Positions 37,064 through 47,347 of a stretch of 64,000 nucleotides of DNA are shown here, one piece after another. How positions within the stretch are numbered: the stretch's first letter is position 1; every line of letters begins with the position of its first letter. Below the pieces are notes generated by a model, which saw only the letters and a program-made list of their open reading frames with translations, searched no databases and was not told where the DNA came from. The position numbers and the translations under genes were made by a program. The stretch is from Pohlia nutans (taxonomy: Eukaryota > Streptophyta > Bryopsida > Bryales > Mniaceae), in the NCBI GenBank assembly GCA_022496805.1, contig CM040097.1, positions 19,644,072 through 19,708,071 on the forward strand. Reading direction: 5' to 3'.

Positions 37064-38552
37064 CTAATAGTCAGCCAGATTGATACCCGCCTTCTTGGCC
37101 ATGGCTTGTAGGCCGTTCTTCTCCACCGTCTTGAGCGCCTTGGTGGAGAGACGCAGCTTCACGAAACGCTTGCCCTCCTCCCACCAGAGGCGCTTGTACT
37201 GCAAGTTGGCCTGCTGCAAGTGCTTCGTGCGGTGGTTGGAGAACGACACTTTGTATCCATTGTTGGCCTTCTTGCCTGTCAAATCGCACACCCGACCTAC
37301 AGTAGCACCAATCCCAACCAAACTCACCACTTATCAAATGTTCATGTACATCCCCTTCATCGATGGCTGAAGAAGCCTTACACCAATAATTCTTTGATCT
37401 TTCATAACCCTAATCTCAGAAACAAAAAGTAACAAATGGAAGCATATTCAGCTGGTGAACATCACTAATCAATATGTACCTATCATCCAATTAGCAAGTA
37501 GGGCCAAGTTCCAAGGTGAAGTATCTCACTAAAAGACAAGTTTTTAAGGGACTTGGGGGACGAAATTCCACATTTCAAGTGAGCTTTTGAAAAAATAGTG
37601 GTGGAGAACTTGCCATGAAGTATGGAAGGTTTCAAGCCCAAGACTTCATGGCAACTTCTCCCTAACCAACAAAATTTGTTCATGTTTCACCTCAAGCAAG
37701 TCCATGGAACGTGCACAACTTCATGGCAGGGTATGAGACAAACCAAGTTCCACTTTTCCCCTCCTCTTGCTTACTTCCATAGAAAACTTCTCAAACCCAT
37801 GGAACTTGGCTCTAATTCTTTGAACTTCATAACTATTGTGCGTAACCCTAATCTCAGAAAAAAAAAAAGTAACAAATGGAAGCATATTCGGCTAGTGAAC
37901 ATCCTTAATCAATATGTACCTATCATCCAATTAGCGATTAGTAATGAAGCTTTGATAACTTTTAAATAAGATGTTCAAATAATGTGTTCTTTGGTGCGTT
38001 GGAGCCCTCATTCATTTGCCAACAAGAACATATAACAATTTGACCAGTCTAATAGGAGCTATGTTAAACTGGCGATTTTGGACGTTCCTATGTTACATTC
38101 GAAGTGTAACAAATGGAAGCATATTCAGCTGGTGAACATCCCTAATCAATATGTACCTATCATCCAATTAGCGATTACTAATGAAGCTTAATAACTTTTA
38201 CATACGATGTTAGAATAATGTGTTCTTTGGTGCGGTGGAACCCTCTTTCATTTGCAAACAAGAACATATAACAATTTGACTAGTTTAATAATAATTGGAG
38301 CTATGTTTAGCTGGCGATTTTGGGCGTCCCTATGTTACATTAGAAGTGCATGGAATTCAAGCCAAAATGAAGCGATGAAACTAAAAACTTACTCGCCCGA
38401 GGTTGCACCAATACAGAGTTGCTCGCAGCGAATGCAGCAGGCTGCTGGCTGGAGTAGCAGGTGAGGGAGCTGCCGGACAGCTGAGCCTGTCGTGAAGCAA
38501 GGAAATGGGGCGCTGTAGAAACACAGAGCGACGTCGCCAAGGAGGTCGCCAT
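37064..38552 (-). CDS. RPL28: Plastid ribosomal protein bL28c (RPL28), nuclear gene
   Basis: Two exons on the minus strand, 38552-38393 and 37296-37064, join GCG-A (donor GTAAGT) to GT-CGG (acceptor CTGTAG) to give 130 residues. Residues 1 to about 52 are rich in Ser, Ala and Thr with few acidic residues, a typical chloroplast transit peptide starting [11 protein letters not shown]. The mature part carries the L28 signature: LTGKKAN..., [10 protein letters not shown]..., [20 protein letters not shown] and [13 protein letters not shown], matching plant plastid L28, a protein of the large subunit of the chloroplast ribosome. Its length is close to that of known plant homologues. An in-frame ATG exists further upstream, but MATSL fits a transit peptide better. 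The 1.1-kb intron is built from repeats. No lesion is seen. Confidence 0.92.
37430..38346. repeat. 236-bp tandem units in the RPL28 intron
   Basis: Two units beginning TAACAAATGGAAGCATATTC lie at 37870-38105 and 38106 to about 38346. A third, cut short after about 65 bp, lies at 37430-37494. The partial unit stops where the fold-back sequence at 37498 begins. The same CCTAATCTCAGAAA precedes units one and two, so the fold-back probably split an earlier unit. Confidence 0.85.
37498..37818. mobile_element. Possible fold-back element in the RPL28 intron
   Basis: GGGCCAAGTTCCAAGG at the left faces CCATGGAACTTGGCTCT at the right, imperfect inverted ends. The interior has further inverted pairs, including TTGCCATGAAGT (about 37610) and ACTTCATGGCAA (about 37645). 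Its position between a broken and an intact intron repeat unit supports insertion. Exact ends and target duplication are not resolved. Confidence 0.45.
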
Positions 38553-38639
38553 CGCTTGTAAAACGGCAAGCAAAGCTTCACAAACACAGGGTGGGGAGGG
38601 AGAACTCCACTGGATATGGCTCTTCCTCGCACCGGGTAT

Positions 38640-38785
38640 ACGTTTGATGTTCAATCCGGGTATCAGCACGTGCTCTCAGCCTCAGGTCCTGGATAAGATA
38701 CATCGCATTGGTTTCCGGGTACCAGTACGTGAGTTCCTGGATAAGGTACACCACGTTGGTTTCCGGGTATCAATAAGACGCACAG
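38640..38785 (-). promoter_or_regulatory. Repeated upstream region of RPL28 with a G-box
   Basis: CCGGGTATCA or CCGGGTACCA occurs three times (about 38657, 38717 and 38767), with CCTGGATAAG-GTACA repeated between. A CACGTG G-box (38667-38672) lies 115 bp upstream of the ATG at the first copy; the second has diverged to TACGTG. G-boxes are common in light-responsive plant promoters, but function here is inference. Confidence 0.5.
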
Positions 38786-39968
38786 TTTCTACTGGTGATT
38801 TTAATCGGAAAAATGTTTTTTTAAATTTTTTTAAATTTTTTTTTGTTTCGTTTACTTTTTTTTGGAATAGAAAGAAAATTCCATAGCAAAAATCAATACA
38901 ATAGGTTGATAGCAATTCCGGCACAAATTAATTCAAAATTTCAGGAATTTATCAGGTGTTGCTTTTTAATTGACTGTGACATGTGAAAGACTCGACGTGG
39001 TAGGCCAAAAAGTTGACATCATTTCCCAAGTGTGCCAGAAGTGCTATCAACTTATGATAGTCATGGATGCAATTTTCTTAACCTTCGAGTACATACACGA
39101 TTACTACACTAAATGGCGTATATAGTGTTTGGGACACTATTTCTCAACCTGGATACTATTTAATTTTAGAGACATATAGTGTCCTTGTAAGAAAAAAATG
39201 AATGTAGTGTTCCAATGACATGTGGCAACTTTATGATAAACATGGCATGTCACCTCGTGCCACTCTTATTACTTCGAAAAAACATGGCACTCTCAATGAA
39301 AGTGGGAATGATAAGTGGCAAACTCTTATGTAGTGTAGGGACACTATTTCTCTTCACCTTTGAACAAATTGTGGTAAAAAAACATCAATTCTCCCCAAAC
39401 ACTAAATAGTTGTTAGATCTGGATACAAAAGAACAAATTACATACAGTTGCACATTCAAAAATCTCTACATTCCAAAAATCCTTACATTTTGAAATCCTT
39501 GCAATTCAAATATTTGCAAACTTTGAAATCCTCTTATTCCAAAAATCTACAGTCATTCAATTTAATCTAAGTCCCCACAAACTTTTAGTTTTGAGTCACT
39601 AAAGATTTTTGGTTTAGAGTCACTTTTGCAACAATTTCCCTCGAGTAGCAACTCTTCTTATTGATTTACTGCAAGGATTGAGGTAAACAAGTTAGTAAAG
39701 GGTTAGTTCTAAGCATATCATATGAATTTTGTAATTGTAATATAAGTAAGTTTATAAGCAAATAAGTAAATTGATAATATTGTAAGCATATTTATATACG
39801 TATATGGATATTAAAAATTAATAAGTGATAATTTTGAAATTAAGATGGTTGACTCCTCCTTCTCCTACATGTTTAGATATAATAGACAATTATGAATTGA
39901 ATTTTTGAATAATGTAGATACTAAAGGTTAGCTCATAATGTACCTTCTTTTAATACCAATCACTAAGC
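38786..39968. other. AT-rich spacer
   Basis: Contains a T-rich tract at about 38815-38870. GGGACACTATTTCTC occurs twice (about 39129 and 39338), separated by TAGTGT-rich sequence suggestive of a small fold-back element, but no clear ends were found. No gene. Confidence 0.45.
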
Positions 39969-39970
39969 TA

Positions 39971-40189
39971 GGAGCACCTAAAACCAACACTACACCTAAT
40001 TGCGACATAATCTAGATAGTCATTCTAGAATGTAAATTTAGATAAACCATAGATAGCTTATTATTATGATCAACATACAATAAATTGGGAATCTATGATG
40101 TGCCTAGATTTGCGTTCTAAAATGATTGCATGGTCAAGATTTTGTTGCAATTAGATGCACTGTTGGTTTTAGGTGCTCCTACCTTATAT
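39971..40189. mobile_element. TA-flanked MITE, TIR GGAGCACCTAAAACC
   Basis: The ends GGAGCACCTAAAACCAACA and TGTTGGTTTTAGGTGCTCC are perfect inverted repeats over 19 bp. They continue inward with three mismatches to about 37 bp. TA flanks both sides (39969-39970 and 40190-40191). The 219-bp length and TA target fit a Tc1/mariner-type non-autonomous element. The CCTAAAACCA core recurs in the end of the 34502 element. Confidence 0.82.
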
Positions 40190-40191
40190 GA

Positions 40192-41885
40192 GAGTATATT
40201 ATTGCCTTGTTTCCCTCATATCCCTCATTTCCCTCGTTTTCTATCATATTCCCTTCCAATCAATTGGAATTGAAGATATTTCTTTCTAATGAATGGCAAT
40301 TGAAGAGATTCCATCATAATGACTCATAATAAAAGATATTCCCTTGCAACGAAGGCCAACAAGTTAAGGTTATAATTACCTAACCAACTATTTTTTGCAT
40401 TATCGACTAAAATGATTGTGGTTTTATCATCTACAGTTCATTTTCGAAGTGTCAACTTTTTAGGATAGAATTAAGAGGTTGGTACAAAGACATTTGAGGA
40501 GAAAAAGTGGTAAAATATTGAAATTCCAATTTGTGGGGTCGAGTGATTCCTCGTACATTTCTATTTTGGCCTAAACTTTTCAGCTCCATCAGTTTTTTCG
40601 GTGACATGAATGGTGGATTCTTCAACAAATACGGATAAACATATACAAAGTTCAGCTGTTGAGAAGGGGTATGAAAGCAAGTTATCATTTACAAAAAGCA
40701 ACTTGGTCACAAAGCCACATTTAAATGACATGGTAAGTTGAATTTGAAGCTTTGAATCTCATAATGGAATGGTGGAATTGAACCCATCTATAATGATATG
40801 ATGAACATATCTCACAAAGAATAACATAATTCATTTGTTATAGACTTGTTGACAATGTAGGACATGTATTTGCACCTACATGTTAAAGTCAACCTTCAAA
40901 TTTCAGTGGTCAATGGCTCTAATATTCAAACCAAAATATAGAACATTACATCACACTTCAAAATAATCATCAACCCTCTGAAACTCACAAGATCTTACAG
41001 TCAAAGTTCAGAAAGTCCATTCAGCCCATAAAAACATAACAATAGGTAGTAAGGGGTTAACGTTTTTAAAAAGTTGAAGGTGAAGAACCCATTTACAAGG
41101 ACATGAAAGGTACCCTTTCAAACAATGAACAATGCTCTTTTCATCTCCAAACATCAACATAGATTGTTTCAGTGAAATCAATTGAATACAATTGATTTCA
41201 TTATGAAAGGTGATATTGTTTATAGACAATGATTGAATGTCTTAAAAAGCTTATGGTTCAATTGACGATTGTCCAAGCATCTGTCCATCAACTCAATTGG
41301 CATAGACAATCAACTAACATTATTACATTGATGTTCACATACAAGAAAATAAAATTTGAAGAAACCAAATATTAGTACATACATTGAATAATAATCTTTG
41401 TTATGCATCAAAACAATGTGTATTCTCATAGTAAAACTGTAAATTTTCCAAAGAGATTGTTTAGAATATAAAAACATCAAATATAAATGGTATCTGACTT
41501 TGGTTGAATGCAAGATACTAAAATTATATTTTTTTTGGCAAAACATTAAGCTATACAATAATTCCTGACAATAATTTCACATTTGAATGACATAATTTTA
41601 AAATTACATATACGTGTTGAATCTAAATTTGGTTGAATATTTGTTACATTTTATTTGTGTTTGGTTTATTGACTATTTAATGCACACATCCAAACCGTGA
41701 GTGAGGGTGGAGAACTTTGAGCTAAACAACTCTTCATATATAAATCTATAAATGCTGATTTGTGGTCCAAATGCTCTAAAATCTTAAGACATTTGTGGTT
41801 TTTAACTTGAAAACTGTATAAACTCAAAACAACGCCATTTCATATAAATAAAAAAATAAAAAAATAAAAACGATATATATATATA

Positions 41886-41978
<93 letters not shown>

Positions 41979-41999
41979 AAAAGAATAGGAATTTGTGTA
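40192..41999. other. AT-rich spacer ending in a microsatellite
   Basis: No gene is supported. The last part, about 41872-41974, is a compound (TA)n/(TATG)n tract. AGTAAGGGGTTAACG at about 41050 resembles a TTAA element border but lacks a partner. Confidence 0.5.
41872..41974. repeat. Compound (TA)n / (GTATAT)n microsatellite
   Basis: A TA run is followed by about five GTATAT hexamers and then a long TA run. It generates spurious Ile/Tyr and Met/Tyr frames on both strands. It stops about 25 bp before a TTAA element. Confidence 0.95.
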
Positions 42000-42453
42000 T
42001 TAACCCTTAAAAGACATATAATCATTTTTCTTTTTGAAGGTCATTTTTACAACTTTCATTTCATTCTTTTGAGAATTATTTTTTGTACATTATAGTGTTC
42101 ATCAAATGAAGCAAAATATGTAATTTATTACTTTATTGATCAAATAGCGATATTTTTCATTGCTTCAGAGTAGGTTATCAAAATGTGCTTTGAATAAATT
42201 TTTTGGTTGTTCTCCAATTTGGATGACGAGATGAACCCAAAATTAGAAATTTAGAAGATCAAAACAAAGAAATATTTATTTGATTGAACTTTAAAAACAA
42301 CATGATAGAAAAAAAACTTTATGTAATTATGCTTGGTCAAAGTTTAGTTGACTTCACGATATACTGAGTTAAAAGATGTATATATCTCACTTAATATTGA
42401 CTATTTAATAAAATAAACAACACCAATAGATGGATTGGAAAGTTTTGGAAAGG

Positions 42454-42500
<47 letters not shown>

Positions 42501-42583
42501 CTAGAAACATCATTTTGAAGCTCAAGTTTCCATTTTTAGACCCAAAAAACCCTATGAGGGCCTCGTTATCCTTTAAAGGTTAA
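42000..42583 (-). mobile_element. TTAA-flanked piggyBac-like MITE, short-end family, inverted copy
   Basis: The borders are TTAA-CCCTTAAAAGACAT and CCTTTAAAGG-TTAA. The body is the reverse complement of 45493-46007 (for example ATTTTTACAACTTTC and CTTTATTGATCAAATAGC). A (TA)n tract at about 42460-42497 lies inside. Non-coding. Confidence 0.7.
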
Positions 42584-42744
42584 AACCTAAATGCCCGAGC
42601 AATATTGGACGAAACATAGATGTGTTATAATATGTGCCTTCCATATGTTTGATGTAGTTTGGTTCAATAGACAAAATGTAGGCCATCACTTCTACAAATT
42701 ATCCATACGATCAAACTTCCAAAAAAAGCTTTAGATTTTTTTCT

Positions 42745-43297
42745 TTAACCCCTAACTGCCTGAGCGTCCATTTTTTGGACGATGTACAAATTTCATCCAT
42801 AATTTCTCATCCGTCGTGTACTAGATTCTATGGGAAGTTAGCTTCATGCATATGTGATCCGATTAGGAAGGGGATGATTTGTGAAATTTTTATGCCTCAT
42901 TTCATGTTTTAGCGATTCATCCAAAATTTTGAAGATTTCAGTGTAAAAGTGGTCTAAAAAAAGTCAACTCATAAAATTAAGCAACCAAAAAATCTCCAAA
43001 AATCACTACACTTAGAGTATTACATTTCAACCAATCACAAAGAATTTCATCCGTAGATTGTCAATATCTTATTTGTAATTGAATTACAAAATAATTTTGA
43101 ATTTCATGTTTTCAAATTTTATACAAAATTATTGGTAATAGCAATCATAGATCTAAACGTATGGATAGAATCTAAAACTCATAACATACAACTTTTATTC
43201 ATATATCAAGTTCAAAATATTACTCTAGATTGCATTTTATAATGCATCTTTGCAAAACTGCCGAATTTGGAGAGGGCTCTAGGCATTTAGGGGTTAA
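42745..43297 (+). mobile_element. TTAA-flanked piggyBac-like MITE, copy 2 of the CCCCTAACTGCC type
   Basis: TTAA-CCCCTAACTGCC on the left and GGCATTTAGGGG-TTAA on the right are inverted repeats with one mismatch over 12 bp. The left subterminal hairpin is CGTCCATTTTTTGGACG (6-bp arms). The 553-bp body is related to 27725-28220. Non-coding. Confidence 0.78.
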
Positions 43298-43311
43298 TGA
43301 ATTTAAAAGCC

Positions 43312-43681
43312 TTAACCTTTGAAGAATCGTATAAATTATAATTTTCACTTTTAGAATTAAAAAAATTTAACGTGATTAGTTAAAATTGGTTTATCTATTG
43401 TAAACTTCAAAAAACCAAAAGAAATGATGGAGGGAATATCATTACTTTATCCAAATAGCAAATTTTATAACACTAAAACAATGTCGAGGTGATCCATTTT
43501 GAATTTTTTTCCCAATGGAGTTAAACTTGGATTGACATAATTCAAATCGTGTTGGAAAGTGAGCTTGGTGTAGTATTTTAAAGTATTTTTAATTTTTGTA
43601 AAAACTTATTTTTTTGTTCTGGGCAACCCATTAAAAATGGGCACCTACCAAAAAATGGTCTCTTGGAAGCTCAAGGGTTAA
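43312..43681. mobile_element. Small TTAA-flanked element
   Basis: The borders are TTAA-CCTTTGAAGAATC and AGCTCAAGGG-TTAA, inverted over about 8 bp with mismatches. From the right end inward, ACCATTTTTTGGT can form a small hairpin, followed by CCCATTTTTAATGGG. The 370-bp body is unrelated to the other copies by eye, so membership is tentative. Confidence 0.5.
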
Positions 43682-43860
43682 GAAGGCATGTAGGCAATGT
43701 GAATAGTGTACATGACACAAAATTATGACTATAAATTTAAATTTTAAACATAATAAGGTTGGCTATTACGAACCTTCTTATTGAAATTTATCATAGAAAT
43801 TGAGACAAATTGGCAATCATCAACACCTTTTAAAATTCCACGATTTTGTTTCCTTAACCT

Positions 43861-44677
43861 TTAACCCCTAACCGTCTCGACGTCCATATTTTGGACGTTT
43901 TTGGGGGTACATTCACCTTTGAAGAGCTGTAACTTTTGCAAAACGTGTCCAATTTTAGTGAAATTTTGGAAAAACAAACCGCATAATGTATGAAATGTGT
44001 GGTAAAAATTTCAGATCAATTCAAGATGTATTGTATGTTTGGTGATCATTTGAAAGTAGGTATCTTTTTTTTGGACAGTTTTTGTGCATTTTGATGGCTG
44101 CAACTTCGGGGGCTTGTATCTCCTTCATCCCATGTCCGTTTTCAATAAAAATTGTTGGGTTGAATTTTCCTTGAAGTCTAGTTACCATGATTAAATTTTC
44201 ATATCAATCCATGTTGTTATTAATGTTTGGGAATCATTTTAGTGCACGGGTCTAGTTTGGACACTTTTTGCTTTTTGGGTCAAATGGGTCAATTTTGGGG
44301 CTACTTTTTGACATTGCAGGGCCATTTGAGGGCACAATAAAAAATTTCATGAGTTTTTTTTGGTACCAATGTGTTTATATGATGATTTTGAACTACTTTA
44401 TAGCTGAAAGTTTTTCATTTGAGTAATTTTGAAAATGAATTTCACCTCTAACTGTGTTGCTAAGGAAAACTTCAGCATCCTTTTTTAACACTAAAACACT
44501 ACGATCTTGGAATCTATGTGGCCAAATGACCCCAAAATTGATCCACATGATCTACAACATGTATATTACAAGATTGTACGGTTGAGATTTCTATACCTCA
44601 CTTACATTTAGGCCTATAACACATCAAAAGCAATGATGATTTTAAGCCCAAAAAAGCTAGCAACGCTTAGGGGTTAA
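43861..44677 (+). mobile_element. TTAA-flanked piggyBac-like element of 817 bp
   Basis: TTAA-CCCCTAACCGT on the left and ACGCTTAGGGG-TTAA on the right are inverted repeats with one mismatch over 11 bp. The subterminal hairpin ACGTCCATATTTTGGACGT has 7-bp perfect arms. The interior is diverged from other copies, and AT-rich but less so. I found no transposase frame. It is the longest uninterrupted copy in the window. Confidence 0.75.
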
Positions 44678-44784
44678 AGGATTGACTAAGCATTGCGGGC
44701 TTGGTTTTTGCAGTTTTCAAACCACTTTGATCATGAATTTCTAGTAATGTTGAAATGTTTATATGAATTTTCTTTTTCAAGTAT

Positions 44785-46007
44785 CATCAATGACAAGAAT
44801 AGTATGTATCTGCATTTTTAGAATTTAAAATACATCTATATTTTGACGTTGAAATTTAGGAAGATTATCTTTCTAAATTAAGAAATGACTTTTGAGAATT
44901 AACCCATAAAGGACAGAACGGGAGGACAGACCAATCCACTCCGGGCCGGTGGATACCAAAATAATCTTTAATATGATATTTTTTGCAATTGAAAAATAGA
45001 CATGCCCTTGCAAAATTTCCCAACTCATATCTTGGAACTTTTGTTTTTAAAAAGAGTCAATATTAAGTGAGACATACACATCTTCTAACTCTGCATATTT
45101 TAAAGTCAACTAAACTTTGACCAACTTATGTGTAATTCCATGAAGTTTTGTCCAATCGTGTCAATTTTTATTCAAAGTGTGTCAAATGAATATTTCTTTG
45201 GTTTGGTCTTTTAAATTTCTAATTTAACATTTATCTTGTCATCCAAATTGAGGAAATACTAGGATTCAAAATGATCTTTGGAGCACTTTTTTATGACCTA
45301 CTTTAGAGCAACGATACAAATTGCTACTTGATCAATCAAGGTAATATATTACTTATTTTGCTTCAATTTGGTGTATGGTATAATGTACTAAAAGAAATTC
45401 TCAAATGAATGAAAGGAAAGTTGTGAAAATGACCTTCACAATTGAGAATAGTATGTATCTACATATTTAAATTAGGAAAGTACTTTTAAGGATTAACCCT
45501 CTTAGGGCCGGTGGGTACCAAAATAAGCTTCGATAGGATATTTTAAACAATTGAAAAACAAACATGCCCCTCCAAAATTTCCCAACTCCTATGTTGAATT
45601 TTTTATTTTTTAAAATATTCAATATTAAGTGAGATATACACATCTTTTAACTTTGCATATTATGAAGTCAACAAAACTTTGACAATGCATAATTCCATGA
45701 ATTTTTCTTCAATCGTGTCAATCTTATTTCAAAGTGTGCCGAACAAATAATTCTTTGTTTCACTTCTTAAATTTCTAACTTTACATTCATCTCGTCACCC
45801 AAATCGAGGAAACACCAAAAAATGGCCTTCAAAGCACTTTTTGATGCCCTACTTTAGAGCAACAAAAAAAATTGCTATATGATCAATTAAGGTAATAAAT
45901 TACAAATTTGGTTTCATTTTGGTGAAGAAATTTCTTAAAAGAGTGAAAGGAAAGTTGTGAAAATGACCCTCACAAATAAGTTAAAATGCATGACGTTTAA
46001 AGGTTAA
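44785..46007 (+). mobile_element. Two tandem TTAA-type elements of the short-end family
   Basis: The first starts TTAA-CCCATAAAGGAC at 44899; the second starts TTAA-CCCTCTTAGGGCC at 45493 and ends GTTTAAAGG-TTAA at 46007. Their bodies are diverged copies of each other and of the inverted 42000 element. The sequence in front of each (GAATAGTATGTATCT) is also duplicated, so a flank plus element unit seems to have been duplicated in tandem, with the first copy truncated on its right. Confidence 0.65.
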
Positions 46008-46210
46008 ACACAAATCTTGCATATAGTGCACATCAACAAAAGTGAAGTGGTGCTTCTCCACAACAAATTCCTCCAATGCTCAAAGAGCAACCATTACATG
46101 GTTTGTGAATCTTACATTCAAAAGTTGGCCATCCCCATATGAAGCACTTTTGTGGACATCACAGCGTGGGTAACTACCATTGTTTCATATATACTAGAGC
46201 TCGGCACTTG

Positions 46211-47347
46211 GAACTATTAAATGCATCAATTATGGATCAATGCCACTTCAATATGCAAATGTCAGCATCGATATCAAAAATCATCTGTTCAATTTGTAGC
46301 TGGCCAAGATGTGTGCAACTTGGATCTCTAACTTGTTCAAAACCATTTGCATCTAAGACACCAGATGTCAACTACATGACAGTAAATGATGCACAGCTTG
46401 CACCAATTCACTCAGCCCCTTGCACCTGTTTTCCAGAATCACGCACCGTTGGTCCATGTCCTCCTTGCTGGCCTTCATGTCTTGGATTCTGTTTTCAAGG
46501 AATTTGAGATAAGTTATCGTGTCTATCAAGGTGGACGCCTTGTTCGGCTGCAACCACCAATTGTTGTAATTGTTAGAACGATTAGATTTTAAAATATCCT
46601 TGTTAGCAAATCAAACAAGGATAAATTTTAACCTACACGAGAAAACAGGGAGGGACATGGTACAAGTGTCCCAAAGTTCTAGGTACTTGCGAATTTTTTT
46701 TTGAACTAATGGGTATCTACAACGGGACACTTACTCCATGTCACACCATGGAACATATCGTATTTTCTTTCAAGATACCACATTATGTAGATCCAGATTT
46801 GGATACCATATCCACATGTTCAAATTGATGATTTCAAAACCAACATGAGTTATGATGTTGAAATGGGGTACGTACATTCTCCAAATCAAAACGTATTCAT
46901 TCTGCAAGACATTGGGGTGTTATGTTTGGATAGGTGTCATGATAAGGTACCTCTAAGTTAGGATTGAATAATTGAATCGATAATTTACGCAAGTAAAAGC
47001 TGACTATTTAATATTCTAAAAGTAATTAACTCGGATCATTAATTTAAAACTGGTATCGTGAACAGTTGAGACTAAAGGAATGTTCAGAACAAAGTTAAGA
47101 TACTCATGTCGATTGATTTGAGACATTAGTTGTGCAATACAACTAAAACGACGTTAGTAGAGAATTAATTGTTGAAGCATTTGTTTTACCTTGGAGATGG
47201 TGCCAATCTTCTCAATGCAGTAACATTCTCATTCTGTTTCGTTCTCTGGCGCCTTTCAGCCAGCATTTGGCTTACAGCCGCTTCGTCATGCCCAGCATGC
47301 ACTGGACCACTACTGCCTGCTCCTCGCCCAAGCTCCTTTGGTTGGGT
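46211..47347 (-). pseudogene. bHLH transcription factor remnant
   Basis: The upstream exon (47347 to 47190, after acceptor CCATAG) encodes a basic region, SQMLAERRQRTKQNENVTAL, like the plant basic helix-loop-helix signature, with His5 replaced by Gln but Glu9 and Arg13 kept. The next exon (46547 down, acceptor TTGCAG) encodes helix 2, PNKASTLIDTITYLKFLENR, and a coiled-coil-like tail. Donor AAG-GTAAAA and the acceptor fit the conserved phase-0 intron of the family. Reading through that junction needs a shift of frame: the normal loop LVPTISK is broken where about four bases are missing, so this is probably dead. Downstream, 46367-46211 resembles the C-terminal ACT-like segment. Resemblance is closest to subgroup III-type plant bHLHs. 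Earlier exons were not found. Confidence 0.6.

Noticed and set aside
41050..41066. GGGGTTAACG as a border of another TTAA element
   Set aside because: No partner border with inverted CCCC end was found within 1 kb on either side.
41840..42095. Open frames rich in Ile/Tyr and Met/Tyr on both strands
   Set aside because: They are translations of the TA/GTATAT microsatellite and have no coding signal.
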